A stretch of 64,000 nt of DNA from NCBI GenBank assembly GCA_021201535.1, contig JAJQEU010000008.1:20495-84494 (forward strand). Reading direction: 5' to 3'. The notes under the pieces were generated by a model. It saw only the letters and a list, made by a program, of their open reading frames with translations, had not been told where the DNA came from and did no database searches. Both the position numbers and the translations under genes were made by a program. The DNA is from Clostridiales bacterium. Its GTDB lineage: Bacteria > Bacillota > Clostridia > Lachnospirales > Lachnospiraceae. Every line of letters starts with the position of its first letter. Position 1 is the first letter of the stretch. Below, piece by piece: positions 17,727 through 26,925 of this stretch.

Positions 17727-17774
17727 TGTAATTATGCAGGACAGTGCTTTGTGCTTGCTGCGAAGTGTGTCTGA
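17727..17774. repeat. Hairpin repeat family E, copy 4
   Basis: GTAATTATGCAGGACAGTGC, then CTTTGTGCTTGCTGCGAAG. It fills part of the hisD-hisB gap, so family E copies occupy two consecutive gaps in this operon. Confidence 0.65.
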
Positions 17775-17865
17775 GAACGTAAGGAAACATTACAAAAATA
17801 ATACAGGAGCTATGCATCTGCCGCAGAATAACATGAGCAGATGGCGCCGGATCATGGAGGACAGA

Positions 17866-18459
17866 ATGCAGGAAAGCAGAATCGCAACCATCAATCGAAA
17901 GACAAACGAGACCGATATCAGCCTGACTATCAATCTGGACGGGACCGGGAAACGGCAGATTCAGACCGGCATCGGATTTTTTGACCATATGCTGTCCGGC
18001 TTTGCCCGTCACGGATTTTTCGACCTGAATGTCAGTGCCCGGGGCGATCTGGATGTGGACTGCCACCACACGATCGAGGATACCGGCATTGTGCTGGGAA
18101 CGGCGCTGCGGGAAGCTGTCGGCGACAAATGTGGGATCCGCCGTTTCGGCAGTATGATTCTCCCGATGGATGAGACGCTGGTGCTGTCGGCCATTGATCT
18201 GTCCGGAAGACCTTATCTGGTCATGGACGCCGTGTTTACGGCAGAACGTGTGGGCGATATGGATACGGAGATGGTTCGCGAGTTCTTTTACGCGGTATCC
18301 TATGCCGCCGGGATGAACCTGCATCTGAAGGTATTGTCCGGAACCAATAACCACCACATGATCGAAGCGCTGTTTAAAGCGTTCGGAAAGGCTCTGGATG
18401 AAGCGGTTTCCATGGACCCGCGTATCACGGACGTATTATCGACGAAAGGCAGTTTGTAA
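17866..18459 (+). CDS. hisB: Imidazoleglycerol-phosphate dehydratase
   Basis: 197 residues. It dehydrates imidazoleglycerol phosphate in histidine synthesis. The two manganese-binding motifs are DCHHTIEDTG and NNHHMIEAL, and GFFDHMLSGFARHG is the N-terminal family signature. The start was set at the ATG behind GGAGGACAGA; an ATG 12 bases upstream is inside that ribosome site. It is monofunctional, without the phosphatase domain found in enterobacteria. Confidence 0.96.
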   Translation: MQESRIATINRKTNETDISLTINLDGTGKRQIQTGIGFFDHMLSGFARHGFFDLNVSARGDLDVDCHHTIEDTGIVLGTALREAVGDKCGIRRFGSMILPMDETLVLSAIDLSGRPYLVMDAVFTAERVGDMDTEMVREFFYAVSYAAGMNLHLKVLSGTNNHHMIEALFKAFGKALDEAVSMDPRITDVLSTKGSL

Positions 18460-18462
18460 GAG

Positions 18463-19761
18463 ATGAAATACGCACAGAAAGATATTATAACCACGGTATT
18501 TCTGAAGGACGGGACACCTGTAAAAGACTTTCATGATCATGCGCCCGCCGGGAATACCGCAGATGTGATCGAATCCTTTAATATCCATGGCATAGACAAG
18601 ATCATTCTGTTCGACCTGTCTGACGACGAGAGAGAGCATGAGGATAATCTGCATGTCATGAAAAATATCTGTCATCTGGCGGAGATGCCCGTCTACGCGG
18701 GCGGAAATATCAATTCCATGAATGATATCAAAAAGATTCTCTACGCGGGATGCAGCAAGGTGATATTAAATTCCCTGAAAAATGAGACATTGCAGCTGGC
18801 GCGCCAGGGCGAGCAGCGTTTCGGAAAAGAGCGCATGGCGCTGTCTATTTTTAATGTCGATCTGTTTTTCAAACAGAAGTCATCTGTGGAGGAATATATC
18901 AGTGAGCTTGTCGTGCTGGATGAGCGGCTTGCAGGTACGATGGACAATGTGACGGATATGCCGTATTCCATCCTGCTGCAGGAGGTGACGCCTGAAAAAA
19001 TCAGGGATACCCTGCAGGCAGATGAAAATATTATCGGTATTTCGGGCAGGGCATTCTGTGAAGAGCCGGAAAAAATACCGGAGCTGAAACAGTATCTGAA
19101 AAACAGCGGCATCAGCACCGCGCGTCTGGTGTCGTCCGTCAAATGGTCCTCCATGAAGCTGAATCCGGACGGACTGGTGCCTGTGGTCGTCCAGGATTAT
19201 CTGACGAATGAGGTTCTGATGCTTGCTTACATGAATGAGGAATCGTTTCAGACGACCCTCGAGACCGGAAAAATGACCTATTACAGCCGCAGCCGCCGGG
19301 AGCTCTGGATCAAAGGACTGACATCCGGACATTACCAGTATGTCAAATCGCTCACGGCGGACTGCGACAGCGATACGATTCTTGCAAAGGTATCGCAGGT
19401 CGGCGCAGCCTGCCATACCGGGAGCCGGAGCTGCTTCTTTACAGACCTTGTGAAAACGGATACTCCGCAGAAAAATATGTACGGTGTTCTGACACATGTC
19501 TATGAGCTGATCAAAGACAGGAAGGAAAATCCGAAACAGGGATCCTACACGAGCTTTCTCTTTGAGGAGGGCATTGACCGGATTCTGAAAAAGGTGGGAG
19601 ATGAAACCCTGGATCTGATCTTTGCGGCAAAAAATCCGGACACCGAGGAACTGAAATACCAGACCACGGATCTGCTGTTTCACACGCTGGTGCTGATGGC
19701 CGAGAGGGGGATCACGCCGAATGAAGTGCTGGAGGAACTGATGATGAGGTCGGTTACCTGA
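18463..19761 (+). CDS. hisIE: HisIE (phosphoribosyl-AMP cyclohydrolase/phosphoribosyl-ATP pyrophosphatase) fused to a HisA/HisF-like N-terminal domain
   Basis: 432 residues, about twice the length of plain HisIE. Residues about 1-230 resemble a HisA/HisF (beta-alpha)8 barrel: [37 protein letters not shown] and [10 protein letters not shown]. Its sequence is diverged, and the usual catalytic aspartates are not clear at the expected places. HisI begins near 235 ([20 protein letters not shown]) with CxxC-type zinc ligands in [12 protein letters not shown], and HisE occupies the last 90 residues ([25 protein letters not shown]). It ends the operon, three bases after hisB; hisH, hisA, hisF and hisC are not in this window. 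Confidence 0.92.
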   Translation: MKYAQKDIITTVFLKDGTPVKDFHDHAPAGNTADVIESFNIHGIDKIILFDLSDDEREHEDNLHVMKNICHLAEMPVYAGGNINSMNDIKKILYAGCSKVILNSLKNETLQLARQGEQRFGKERMALSIFNVDLFFKQKSSVEEYISELVVLDERLAGTMDNVTDMPYSILLQEVTPEKIRDTLQADENIIGISGRAFCEEPEKIPELKQYLKNSGISTARLVSSVKWSSMKLNPDGLVPVVVQDYLTNEVLMLAYMNEESFQTTLETGKMTYYSRSRRELWIKGLTSGHYQYVKSLTADCDSDTILAKVSQVGAACHTGSRSCFFTDLVKTDTPQKNMYGVLTHVYELIKDRKENPKQGSYTSFLFEEGIDRILKKVGDETLDLIFAAKNPDTEELKYQTTDLLFHTLVLMAERGITPNEVLEELMMRSVT

Positions 19762-19921
19762 CCGGTCAATCTGATTCAGAACAGATGTTTTTTCTGAATG
19801 ATTGTAAATGAAATGGCTGTCAGTCTGCAGTATCGAGGGCTGTCAGTCTTTTTCATTTCCGAGAATCAAGATGCTCTTCAATGTCAGTAATAAGGATCAC
19901 AGAATAAAGAATACAGCATTT

Positions 19922-19972
19922 TTCCTATGAAAAACGCAAAAATAATAGCAAAGTTCCTATGAAAAACGCAAA
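19922..19972. repeat. 19-base direct repeat, two copies
   Basis: TTCCTATGAAAAACGCAAA occurs twice, 32 bases apart, in AT-rich DNA between hisIE and the small membrane protein. Confidence 0.75.
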
Positions 19973-20248
19973 TACCCATTGTTTTCTTTGTAAAATCATG
20001 CTACATTACTCTTACAGATCATACCGGTGGAGGCCAAAGCGGAAATCCATACGAGAGCGAAAAGCTATCAGCAATATTGCAAAACCTATTCTCCTGAGAT
20101 CGGTCTGAAGTTTTCAATGAAAAATGCCGGGATGAATCAGACGGGAAACACAACCACATACAGCATACCTCTGTATCTGATCTGGATGCTGAGACAATAT
20201 GATATTTTCTGATTCCGGTGAATTTCGAAGACGCTGCACCAGTCTCGT

Positions 20249-20281
20249 GTGTCGTCTCAATCATGATGATTGAGACGACAC
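20249..20281. repeat. Perfect 16-base palindrome with one-base centre
   Basis: GTGTCGTCTCAATCAT, G, ATGATTGAGACGACAC. No T-run follows, so a simple terminator is unlikely; it may be an operator or a recombination or replication-related site. It lies 60 bases before the next gene. Confidence 0.8.
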
Positions 20282-20341
20282 AATCGCTTTCATTGTCATA
20301 TTCCGCAGTAGAATATCATATAGTAGGAGAAGGAGGGTATG

Positions 20342-20674
20342 ATGATGGATCAACAGCAGTATTCTGACCGTCGAAGCTATGTGGAACAGGTGAGAAGCAG
20401 TTTCGGAGAACCTTCGGAACAGTCAAAGCCGGTCTCTTATGAGAGGGATGGCGAAGTGCCGGAGAGACGAAGCCGGGGTTTTTTTAAGGTGAGATTTGTG
20501 CTTGCGGTGCTGCTGTTTCTAGGATTCCTTCTTCTCAGGCAGACAGGGTGGAGTTTTCAGGAGATTGACGCGGAAGCTATTCAGGAGGAGATCAGTCGGA
20601 GTATCACACTGCCGGATTCTTTTCCGGGCGTGTCAGATCTGATTAACGTGACGGAGGACGAGTCAGCAGAATAA
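20342..20674 (+). CDS. Small single-pass membrane protein, unknown function
   Basis: About 110 residues. The N-terminal half is polar (QQQYSDRRSYVEQVRSSFGE), one membrane helix spans about residues 44-65 (VRFVLAVLLFLGFLLL), and the C-terminal tail is acidic. The positive residues before the helix (RRSRGFFKVR) suggest the N-terminus is cytoplasmic. AGGAGG lies 2, 5 or 8 bases before three consecutive ATG codons; the second was chosen. I do not recognise a family. Confidence 0.7.
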   Translation: MMDQQQYSDRRSYVEQVRSSFGEPSEQSKPVSYERDGEVPERRSRGFFKVRFVLAVLLFLGFLLLRQTGWSFQEIDAEAIQEEISRSITLPDSFPGVSDLINVTEDESAE

Positions 20675-20683
20675 GGAACTGTC

Positions 20684-20708
20684 GGAAAACGACTTAAGTC
20701 GTTTCCTG
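20684..20708. repeat. Palindromic repeat family D, copy 4
   Basis: GGAAAACGACTTAAGTCGTT is almost self-complementary around TTAA; the right arm ends in TCCTG. It lies between two convergent genes. Confidence 0.7.
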
Positions 20709-20755
20709 TAACTTATGAAGATTGTGCCGAATAATGTGTGAAGCGCAGGCCCTGA

Positions 20756-21550
20756 TTACAGAAGAATCTTCATCAGGATCATAATAACGCCGAGCGCGGT
20801 CAGCACGGCGCCGGTTACGAGACCGACCGTCCGGCCGTTGACCCGGTTCGCGAACTGTGCGGACGCAATCGAAGCGGCGGACTCGGTCGCCATGCACAGA
20901 ATGAGGATTTTCCAGTCGTCAAAGAGTATGGCCGGATCGATGAGAGAGTGGCTGACAAATGCGATGATGGCGGTAAACGTCATGATGAAGGTGCTTGTCC
21001 CGACGGCGATCTTCCGGTTCATGCCGAGAAAAGCAGTAAAGACCACAAGCATCATCATTCCGCCGCCGGAGCCGACGAAGCCGGTGCCGAATCCGATCGT
21101 CAGGCCGTAGAAGAGGGAGGTGGCAACGGCTCTCCGGTTCAGATCAGCGCCTTTTGCGACCGTATTTTCCCGCTGCGTATCCGGTTTTAAGAGAAAGCGG
21201 ATGCCGATACCCACGCAGAGAATGAGCGAAAAGCTGCCCAGCACCACATTCCCGACCAGGAAGGCGGCGAAGCTGCCCGCCACACACATGCAGATAATGC
21301 AGATCATCATGATCCGCCCCCGTTTCAGGTCGATGTTTCTGTGCCGGATATAGATCCCGGCGGTAAACGCGGAACCCAGAATATCCGACGCGAGGGCGAT
21401 CGCGGTCGCGTGATATGCGCCGGTCTCTCCGGCGAATGAAGGACATAATACGATTAAGATCGGAACCATCACCGTCGCGGCGGAGAGCCCCGCCAGACCG
21501 GTTCCGACGCCCGCTCCGAGAGCGGCGATAAAGCACCAGAAATATTCCAT
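20756..21550 (-). CDS. Sulfite exporter TauE/SafE family permease
   Basis: 264 residues, mostly hydrophobic with seven or eight predicted helices. Typical family features are the GLAGLSAATVMVPIL and GTGFVGSGGGMMM segments, the internal repeat of glycine-rich helices. Members export sulfite, sulfoacetate or other organosulfur anions, or move small acids; the substrate is not shown. GAGGAG precedes the ATG on the minus strand. Confidence 0.85.
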   Translation of the reverse strand: MEYFWCFIAALGAGVGTGLAGLSAATVMVPILIVLCPSFAGETGAYHATAIALASDILGSAFTAGIYIRHRNIDLKRGRIMMICIICMCVAGSFAAFLVGNVVLGSFSLILCVGIGIRFLLKPDTQRENTVAKGADLNRRAVATSLFYGLTIGFGTGFVGSGGGMMMLVVFTAFLGMNRKIAVGTSTFIMTFTAIIAFVSHSLIDPAILFDDWKILILCMATESAASIASAQFANRVNGRTVGLVTGAVLTALGVIMILMKILL

Positions 21551-21683
21551 GTCTTCTCCTCACCGGATTAACCGGTATGGAAAGTTTGTTATTTTGCGAA
21601 AAAATGTATATAAGTGAACTGACCCGGATCAAGCGGAACCGGAATCTTGCCATATTGTGCAAAAAATCGTATTGTGCAAAAAA

Positions 21684-21699
21684 AACGTTTATAAACGTT
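21684..21699. repeat. Perfect 16-base palindrome
   Basis: AACGTTTATAAACGTT is its own complement and touches the last codon of the oxidoreductase gene. A 14-base direct repeat (TATTGTGCAAAAAA) lies just to the left. Confidence 0.6.
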
Positions 21700-22652
21700 C
21701 AATAAGGCCGGAGCTGCTCCAGAAGCGTGGCGGCCCGGATGCTGATATCCAGAAGCTCAGCGGCCCGCTCTGTGTCGTTCTCCCGGATGATCCTTTCAAG
21801 CTCTGTAAACTCGCTGTAAAGGCGATGCCTGTCCTCATGAAAATCATAAACCTGTACCCGCCCGTTGTGGTCGGAGATCTCATACCTGTCAATCTGATTC
21901 ATGGGCATGCGGATGGTAAGGCAGGCATTCTCCCCCTGAATGGTGGAGGCGACCGGAGCCTGGCAGTCCTTGGCCGCCAGCGAGGCAGCCTGAAATGTTT
22001 TATAATCGAGCACCGCTATACCGCTGGTGTCAATGCCCCGCTGCATATTTGGGAAATAGCGGGCGCTCTGCGGTGTTCCGAAAAGTGCCAGAATCGCGTG
22101 AAGATTATAGACGTTCAGATCCATCAACGCTCCGCCCATGCACGCCGGATCAAAGGACGGCGCTGTTATTCCCTTCCGAAAATCATCGTAGCGGGAGGAA
22201 TACTGGCAGAACTGGAAACTGACCAGGCGAATCGGACCGAGCGCAGGGATATGTTCCCGGATAGAGCGAAAATCCGGTGTATAGTGAAGGCTCATGGCTT
22301 CCAGTAAAAACAAAGAATGATTTTTCGCATCCTCTGCCAGTTCGGTCAGTTCCGCGGCAGTCACAGTGGCGGGTTTCTCCAGAATGACGTGTTTTCCGGC
22401 GGCGAGAGCATTTTTCGCAAAAGAAAAATGCAGGCTGTTGGGCAGAGCGAGATATACCGTGTCTATATCCGCGGCCAGCAGTTCCTCCGCGGTGAGAAAA
22501 TATCCGTCCAGATGATATTTCTGACAAAGCTGCCGTGTTCGGTCGGCAGAATGCTCTCTTCCCATCAGGTAGCACCGCTCCGGTTTCAGAGAAACGATCA
22601 GCGGTAATACCTCCTGTACGATTTTTCCGGTTCCCATGATTCCAAGTTTCAT
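21699..22652 (-). CDS. Gfo/Idh/MocA family oxidoreductase (first)
   Basis: 317 residues. The N-terminal Rossmann fold has GIMGTGKIV, and the conserved lysine motif is ILEKPAT. The C-terminal domain holds GGALMDLNVYNLHAI, the position where the family has its metal or acid-base residues. It probably oxidises or reduces a sugar or cyclitol with NAD(P). It faces away from the AraC/GH39-like regulator, a layout that suggests shared control of a glycoside locus. Substrate unknown. Confidence 0.85.
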   Translation of the reverse strand: MKLGIMGTGKIVQEVLPLIVSLKPERCYLMGREHSADRTRQLCQKYHLDGYFLTAEELLAADIDTVYLALPNSLHFSFAKNALAAGKHVILEKPATVTAAELTELAEDAKNHSLFLLEAMSLHYTPDFRSIREHIPALGPIRLVSFQFCQYSSRYDDFRKGITAPSFDPACMGGALMDLNVYNLHAILALFGTPQSARYFPNMQRGIDTSGIAVLDYKTFQAASLAAKDCQAPVASTIQGENACLTIRMPMNQIDRYEISDHNGRVQVYDFHEDRHRLYSEFTELERIIRENDTERAAELLDISIRAATLLEQLRPY

Positions 22653-22698
22653 TGTCTGTCCTGTCTTTCCTCCATCTGCAGCATTTTATTTTTACCAC

Positions 22699-22728
22699 AT
22701 TATAATTCTTGCCTCACAGTTTTGTCTA
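22699..22728 (-). promoter_or_regulatory. Minus-strand promoter of the first Gfo/Idh gene
   Basis: On the minus strand, TAGACA, an 18-base spacer and TATAAT lie about 50 bases before the start codon. Confidence 0.6.
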
Positions 22729-22813
22729 TGATAAACTAAAACAAATAATAATTTTTTCCTGAACCGGAAAAAACGGCAGATATTTTAGCCGCAGCTATGA
22801 GAGGAGAAAATTT

Positions 22814-22903
22814 ATGTCTGATATGACGAATACGGATCAAACGCAGGCAAACAGGGATTTGATTCTGAAGTTTCTAAGGTATGTACTCATAAAAATACAG
22901 TAA
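22814..22903 (+). CDS. Possible 29-residue small ORF before the AraC regulator
   Basis: ATG behind a strong GAGAGGAG at about 8 bases; 29 codons then TAA. The product starts MSDMTNTDQTQANRDLILKF. It ends 14 bases before the regulator start, whose own ribosome site is weaker, so it could be a leader ORF or the relic of a displaced gene. No homologue is recognised. Confidence 0.35.
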   Translation: MSDMTNTDQTQANRDLILKFLRYVLIKIQ

Positions 22904-22917
22904 AAAAGGGAACTGAG

Positions 22918-25317
22918 ATGTACAGAGACATGGAAATCCAATTATACAGGGAAATGAACGAGAAACCGCATTTCCATTCAGAAATCGAGCTGATTGCTGT
23001 TGTTGACGGATCGGTCACGGTGTCGATAAAGGAGCATTCTTATCTTTTGAATAAGGAAGATGTTATTCTGGTCAATTCCGGCCTGACACATGGCTGCTCC
23101 GGCGCTGCCGGTTCCATTACCTGTGTGATACATTTTCCGTTAGCACTGGTGACGGATCTGCTGAAAAACGGAAATTGTATTTTCAAATGCAATACGGTTG
23201 AGGAGCCCGGGAGAGACAACCGGGAGCTGCATACCGTGCTGCATGAGCTGATCCTTTCATATATCTGGCAGAATCATCGGTCAGACAGCCTGCTGATCAG
23301 TTTGTTATTCCGTCTGCTGGACTGTCTGGTGGAGAACTACCGGATCTCATCATCCATGCTTTCCGTGTATGAAAATCAGGATGATGTCCGTCTGCAGGAG
23401 ATTTTTCAGTATGTGAACCGGAATTATCAGAACAGTATCAGTCTGGCGGAGATCGCGGAGCATTTTTATGTATCCACGTCTACGCTGTCCAGGTTTTTCA
23501 AAAAGCAGACGGGTATTTATTTTTCGGAATATGTGAATCAGATCAAATGTCTGCAGGCTTCGCATGAGCTGATCAGCACAGACAAAAATATTACCAGGCT
23601 GGCGATGGACTGCGGTTTTTCGGGATTGTCGGCGTTTAATAAGGTTTTTCGGGATATCTACGGCATGTCGCCGTCTGATTACCGGAAAACATATCAGGGA
23701 AAATTGCGCAGCTGTGATAAGGAACAGCGCCGGATCGAGGAGATTCGTGAGAACCTGCTGGATAAACAGCCGGAATATCTGAAAAAGATATCAGGCGGTT
23801 ATCCGGCTGACTGTCTGACGGTTGATATACGGACGGGAACAGATTATAAGAAAATCTGGAACAGGGTCATCAATGTCGGATCTCTTTACGGACTGACAAT
23901 GGCGAATATACAGTTTCATACCCTGCAGCTGGTGGAACAGCTCGGTTTTCAGTATGTCCGGGTCTGGAGTGTCTTTTCTGAAAAGCTGATGATTACGGAT
24001 GGAATTCATATCGGTAATTATAATTATGATATCATGGATATTGTGCTTGATTTTCTGGTGGAGCATCATATCCGTCTGTTCTTTGACTTTGGGAGACGCC
24101 CCGATACGATCATTCGTTCTGAGACGCAGCCGGTTTTTTATGGGGCGGAATATATTCATTTTCAGTCCCGACGGGCGTGGGAAGCCATGTTTACGGATTT
24201 TATCCGGCATATTGTAAAGCGTTATGGAAGGGATACAGTCGGGCAGTGGATTTTTGAATTGTCTTTCGATTCGTTTCATCTGGATAACAGTCAGTATTAT
24301 GAAAGCGAAAATTATGACATGACGGATGTATATTTCCATGCCTGGAAAACAATAAAATCCGTTTGTCCCGAAGCGCAGGTCGGCGGTATCGGTTGTGTAC
24401 CCGGCACACGGGATGAAATACTCCGGAGCTTTGCGATGAGTTGTCTTGAGCATCAGATGAAGCCGGATTTTATGTCTTATATTATGTTTCCTTATGATGA
24501 GACTCTTGAAAATGACCAGATTGTGCGTTTCCGCAGTGCCAGAGAAAATTTTGAACGGGATTCGGCTGAGAGGATGCGGCAGACGCTGAACCAGATCGGG
24601 TTGAAAGACTGCAAGCTGTATCTGACGGAATGGAACAATACAGTTTCCATGCGGAATTTTATGAATGACAGTTGTTTTCGAGCCGCTTATATTGCGAAAC
24701 TGGTAACGGATATAGGTGACAATGCAGATATGATTATTCCCTGGATTGGTTCCGACTGGGTGACCGGATATTATGATACAATGGGTATCGCAAATGGGGG
24801 TAACGGTTATCTGACAAAAGATACCATTCGAAAGCCTGCGTATTTTGCTCTGGTGTTTTTGAATTATCTTGGAGACACGCTGGTCATGAAAAATGATTAT
24901 TGTATCGTGACCAGAACAGGAGCGGAGTACTATATGCTTTGCTGGAACTTCAAAAAATATGCGGTCAATTATTATATGGGCAGGGAAGCGTTTGACAGGC
25001 CGGAAAAGCTGAATGGCATTTTTGAAAACGAAAATCCGCGTACGATTGAGGTAACACTGGAACATCTCGCCGAAGATTTTTCCTATACGATTAAGAGACG
25101 GACCGTGAATCCGGAGCATGGAAGTTTACTGAATGAATGGAAGAAGTTTCAGTATGATACAAACCTGACCAGCCAGGATGTCAAATATCTGAGGGCGAGC
25201 TGTTTCCCGGAGATGAGTATGGAACGGCGCAGGGCTGACGGCGGGAGACTGACGCTGAGGCGAACGATGCTCGCCCATGAGATTTCTGTATTTCATATAT
25301 ATGAGAGTGACCATTAG
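22918..25317 (+). CDS. AraC family regulator with C-terminal GH39-like sensor domain
   Basis: 799 residues. An N-terminal cupin (HFHSEIELIAVVDGSV) is followed by a double helix-turn-helix AraC domain near residues 165-265 (SLAEIAEHFYVSTSTLSRFFKK and later MDCGFSGLSAFNKVF). From about residue 300 to 720 it resembles family 39 glycosidases, with a (beta/alpha)8 pattern. The usual acid/base motif with NEP is replaced by WIFELSFDS, while the nucleophile-like glutamate in LYLTEWNN remains, so it is probably a sugar-binding sensor rather than an enzyme. It sits upstream of the transporter and oxidoreductase genes and is the natural activator candidate for that locus. Confidence 0.85.
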   Translation: MYRDMEIQLYREMNEKPHFHSEIELIAVVDGSVTVSIKEHSYLLNKEDVILVNSGLTHGCSGAAGSITCVIHFPLALVTDLLKNGNCIFKCNTVEEPGRDNRELHTVLHELILSYIWQNHRSDSLLISLLFRLLDCLVENYRISSSMLSVYENQDDVRLQEIFQYVNRNYQNSISLAEIAEHFYVSTSTLSRFFKKQTGIYFSEYVNQIKCLQASHELISTDKNITRLAMDCGFSGLSAFNKVFRDIYGMSPSDYRKTYQGKLRSCDKEQRRIEEIRENLLDKQPEYLKKISGGYPADCLTVDIRTGTDYKKIWNRVINVGSLYGLTMANIQFHTLQLVEQLGFQYVRVWSVFSEKLMITDGIHIGNYNYDIMDIVLDFLVEHHIRLFFDFGRRPDTIIRSETQPVFYGAEYIHFQSRRAWEAMFTDFIRHIVKRYGRDTVGQWIFELSFDSFHLDNSQYYESENYDMTDVYFHAWKTIKSVCPEAQVGGIGCVPGTRDEILRSFAMSCLEHQMKPDFMSYIMFPYDETLENDQIVRFRSARENFERDSAERMRQTLNQIGLKDCKLYLTEWNNTVSMRNFMNDSCFRAAYIAKLVTDIGDNADMIIPWIGSDWVTGYYDTMGIANGGNGYLTKDTIRKPAYFALVFLNYLGDTLVMKNDYCIVTRTGAEYYMLCWNFKKYAVNYYMGREAFDRPEKLNGIFENENPRTIEVTLEHLAEDFSYTIKRRTVNPEHGSLLNEWKKFQYDTNLTSQDVKYLRASCFPEMSMERRRADGGRLTLRRTMLAHEISVFHIYESDH

Positions 25318-25350
25318 AAAATTATGTAAAGAAAATGAATGCTGATGAAA

Positions 25351-25400
25351 CGGCGCGCAACAAATACCTGTTATTTGTTGCACGCCGCTTTTTCTTTTTT
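25351..25400 (+). terminator. Rho-independent terminator after the AraC/GH39-like gene
   Basis: CGGCGCGCAACAAATA, a CCTG loop and TATTTGTTGCACGCCG, followed by CTTTTTCTTTTTT. A strong stem with a T-tract; it separates the regulator from the transporter operon. Confidence 0.9.
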
Positions 25401-25554
25401 GTCTGTTTTGCAATATTTCAGTCAAAATCAGGAAAAGAAAAGATGCGGAACCACTAAAATCAGGGTAAAGTATAGATACATGAAAGGAAGACGTTTTCCG
25501 GATCCCGATAGCCGGCAGTTCGGGATTACATCGAAAGAAAAGGAGAATGAAACT

Positions 25555-26925
25555 ATGGAAAACAAGAAAATGGCGTCCAAAGCCGCTGTTATATGCTATA
25601 GCTTCGGCGATCTGGCATCGCAGTTTGTATGGACGTTCGTGGGTTCCTATCTGACCATCTTTTATACGGATATAGTCGGTCTTGCTCCGATTGCCATATC
25701 CGCCATCATGCTGATCGCCCGAATCTGGGACGCTGTGAATGACCCGATGATGGGAGCGTTTGCGGAGCGCACCCGGACCAGGTGGGGACGGTTTCGCCCG
25801 TTTATCGCGTTCGGCTGTCCGCTGCTCGTTATTTTTTCCATCCTGACATTTACGAATCCGGCGCATGGAACAGCAGGCGTGCTGTGGGCTGCCTTCACTT
25901 ACATTATCTGCGGAATGCTGTATACGCTGGTGAATATTCCCTACGCGGCATTGTCCGGCGTTATGACAGAGGATGCGGATCAGAGAAACAAGATCAATAC
26001 ATCCAGAAGTATCGGTATGAATGTCGGTATGACAATTGTAAACGCTTTGTCCGCGATTTTGATGCTGCGTTTCTCCGGAGAGGGTGCTGAGGTGGCAAAC
26101 GGACACGGTTATCTGATGACTGCAGTCATTTACGGCATCATATCTATCCCGCTTTTTCTCATTGTCTTTGCGACAGCCAAAGAGCATGTGGCGCCTGTTG
26201 CCGGTGCACAGACAAAATTCTCATTCAAAGATACGTTCGGCAACCTTGTGAAAAACAAATATCTGCTTATCGTTATGCTGGTCATGGCAATTCAGATGAC
26301 AGCGTTTATGGGCAGAGTCGGAGTGACTGCTTTTTATGTAACTTACTGTCTCGGATCGTTTGCCATGATCTCGGTTATCATGACAATCCCGACCATCGGC
26401 GGTATTATCGGTTCCTTCTTTGTACCGTTTTTTGCAAAGAAGATCGGAAAGAGAAATGTTCTGATGGGGTCTATGATCATCCAGGGATGCGCACTGATCA
26501 TGATGTATCTGTCACCGTTTGACAATCTTAAGATGGTTATTGCCGCGGATGTTATTTTCGGTCTGTTTAATGTCGGATTCCCGATGACGCTTTCCATGGT
26601 GGCGGATTCCGTGGATTACATGGAATTAAAAACCGGTATCCGTACAGATGGCAGCGCGTATGCTACATATGGCCTGGCTACAAAGCTCGGAAACGCGATC
26701 GGTTCCTCCGTCGGTATTCTGATCATAACTGCATTCGGTTATGTGGCGAACCAGGAACAGACTGCTTCCGCACTGAAAGGTATCAATTTCACCGTGAATC
26801 TGCTTCCCGCGATTCTCTTTATTGTCGGCGGACTCTGCTGTCTGCTCTGGAATATGACAGACAAGGACGCGGACGATATCCGTGCACAGCTGAAAGCAAG
26901 ACGTGAGGGCAGTCAGACCGAGTAG
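25555..26925 (+). CDS. GPH family (glycoside-pentoside-hexuronide) cation symporter, MFS superfamily
   Basis: 456 residues with about twelve hydrophobic helices. The motifs FYTDIVGLAP and RIWDAVNDPMMG, then RTRWGRFRPFI, are typical of GPH transporters (MelB type), which bring in glycosides with a cation. The start is the ATG behind AAAGGAGAATGAAACT; the frame is open upstream over the terminator, which cannot be coding. It is the first gene of the catabolic operon, so it likely imports the glycoside that the downstream genes degrade. Confidence 0.9.
   Translation: MENKKMASKAAVICYSFGDLASQFVWTFVGSYLTIFYTDIVGLAPIAISAIMLIARIWDAVNDPMMGAFAERTRTRWGRFRPFIAFGCPLLVIFSILTFTNPAHGTAGVLWAAFTYIICGMLYTLVNIPYAALSGVMTEDADQRNKINTSRSIGMNVGMTIVNALSAILMLRFSGEGAEVANGHGYLMTAVIYGIISIPLFLIVFATAKEHVAPVAGAQTKFSFKDTFGNLVKNKYLLIVMLVMAIQMTAFMGRVGVTAFYVTYCLGSFAMISVIMTIPTIGGIIGSFFVPFFAKKIGKRNVLMGSMIIQGCALIMMYLSPFDNLKMVIAADVIFGLFNVGFPMTLSMVADSVDYMELKTGIRTDGSAYATYGLATKLGNAIGSSVGILIITAFGYVANQEQTASALKGINFTVNLLPAILFIVGGLCCLLWNMTDKDADDIRAQLKARREGSQTE

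Larger units (their letters stand above)
19762..20338. other. Gene-free stretch of 577 bases
   Basis: No convincing gene; a 61-codon frame near 20027 has no ribosome site or family match. The stretch contains a 12-base direct repeat (GGCTGTCAGTCT at 19815 and 19838), a repeated TTCCTATGAAAAACGCAAA (19922 and 19954) and a perfect palindrome at 20249. AT-rich sequence near 20300 precedes the next gene. Confidence 0.7.

Noticed and set aside
20027..20212. 61-codon frame between hisIE and the small membrane protein
   Set aside because: No ribosome site, no recognisable family, AT-rich gap; kept as gene-free.
23791..25119. 442-codon minus-strand frame opposite the AraC/GH39-like gene
   Set aside because: Antisense to a gene with clear motifs; composition rich in H, I, R and F without domain pattern.
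25126..26187. 353-codon minus-strand frame opposite the symporter start
   Set aside because: Crosses a strong terminator and runs antisense to the symporter; not credible.
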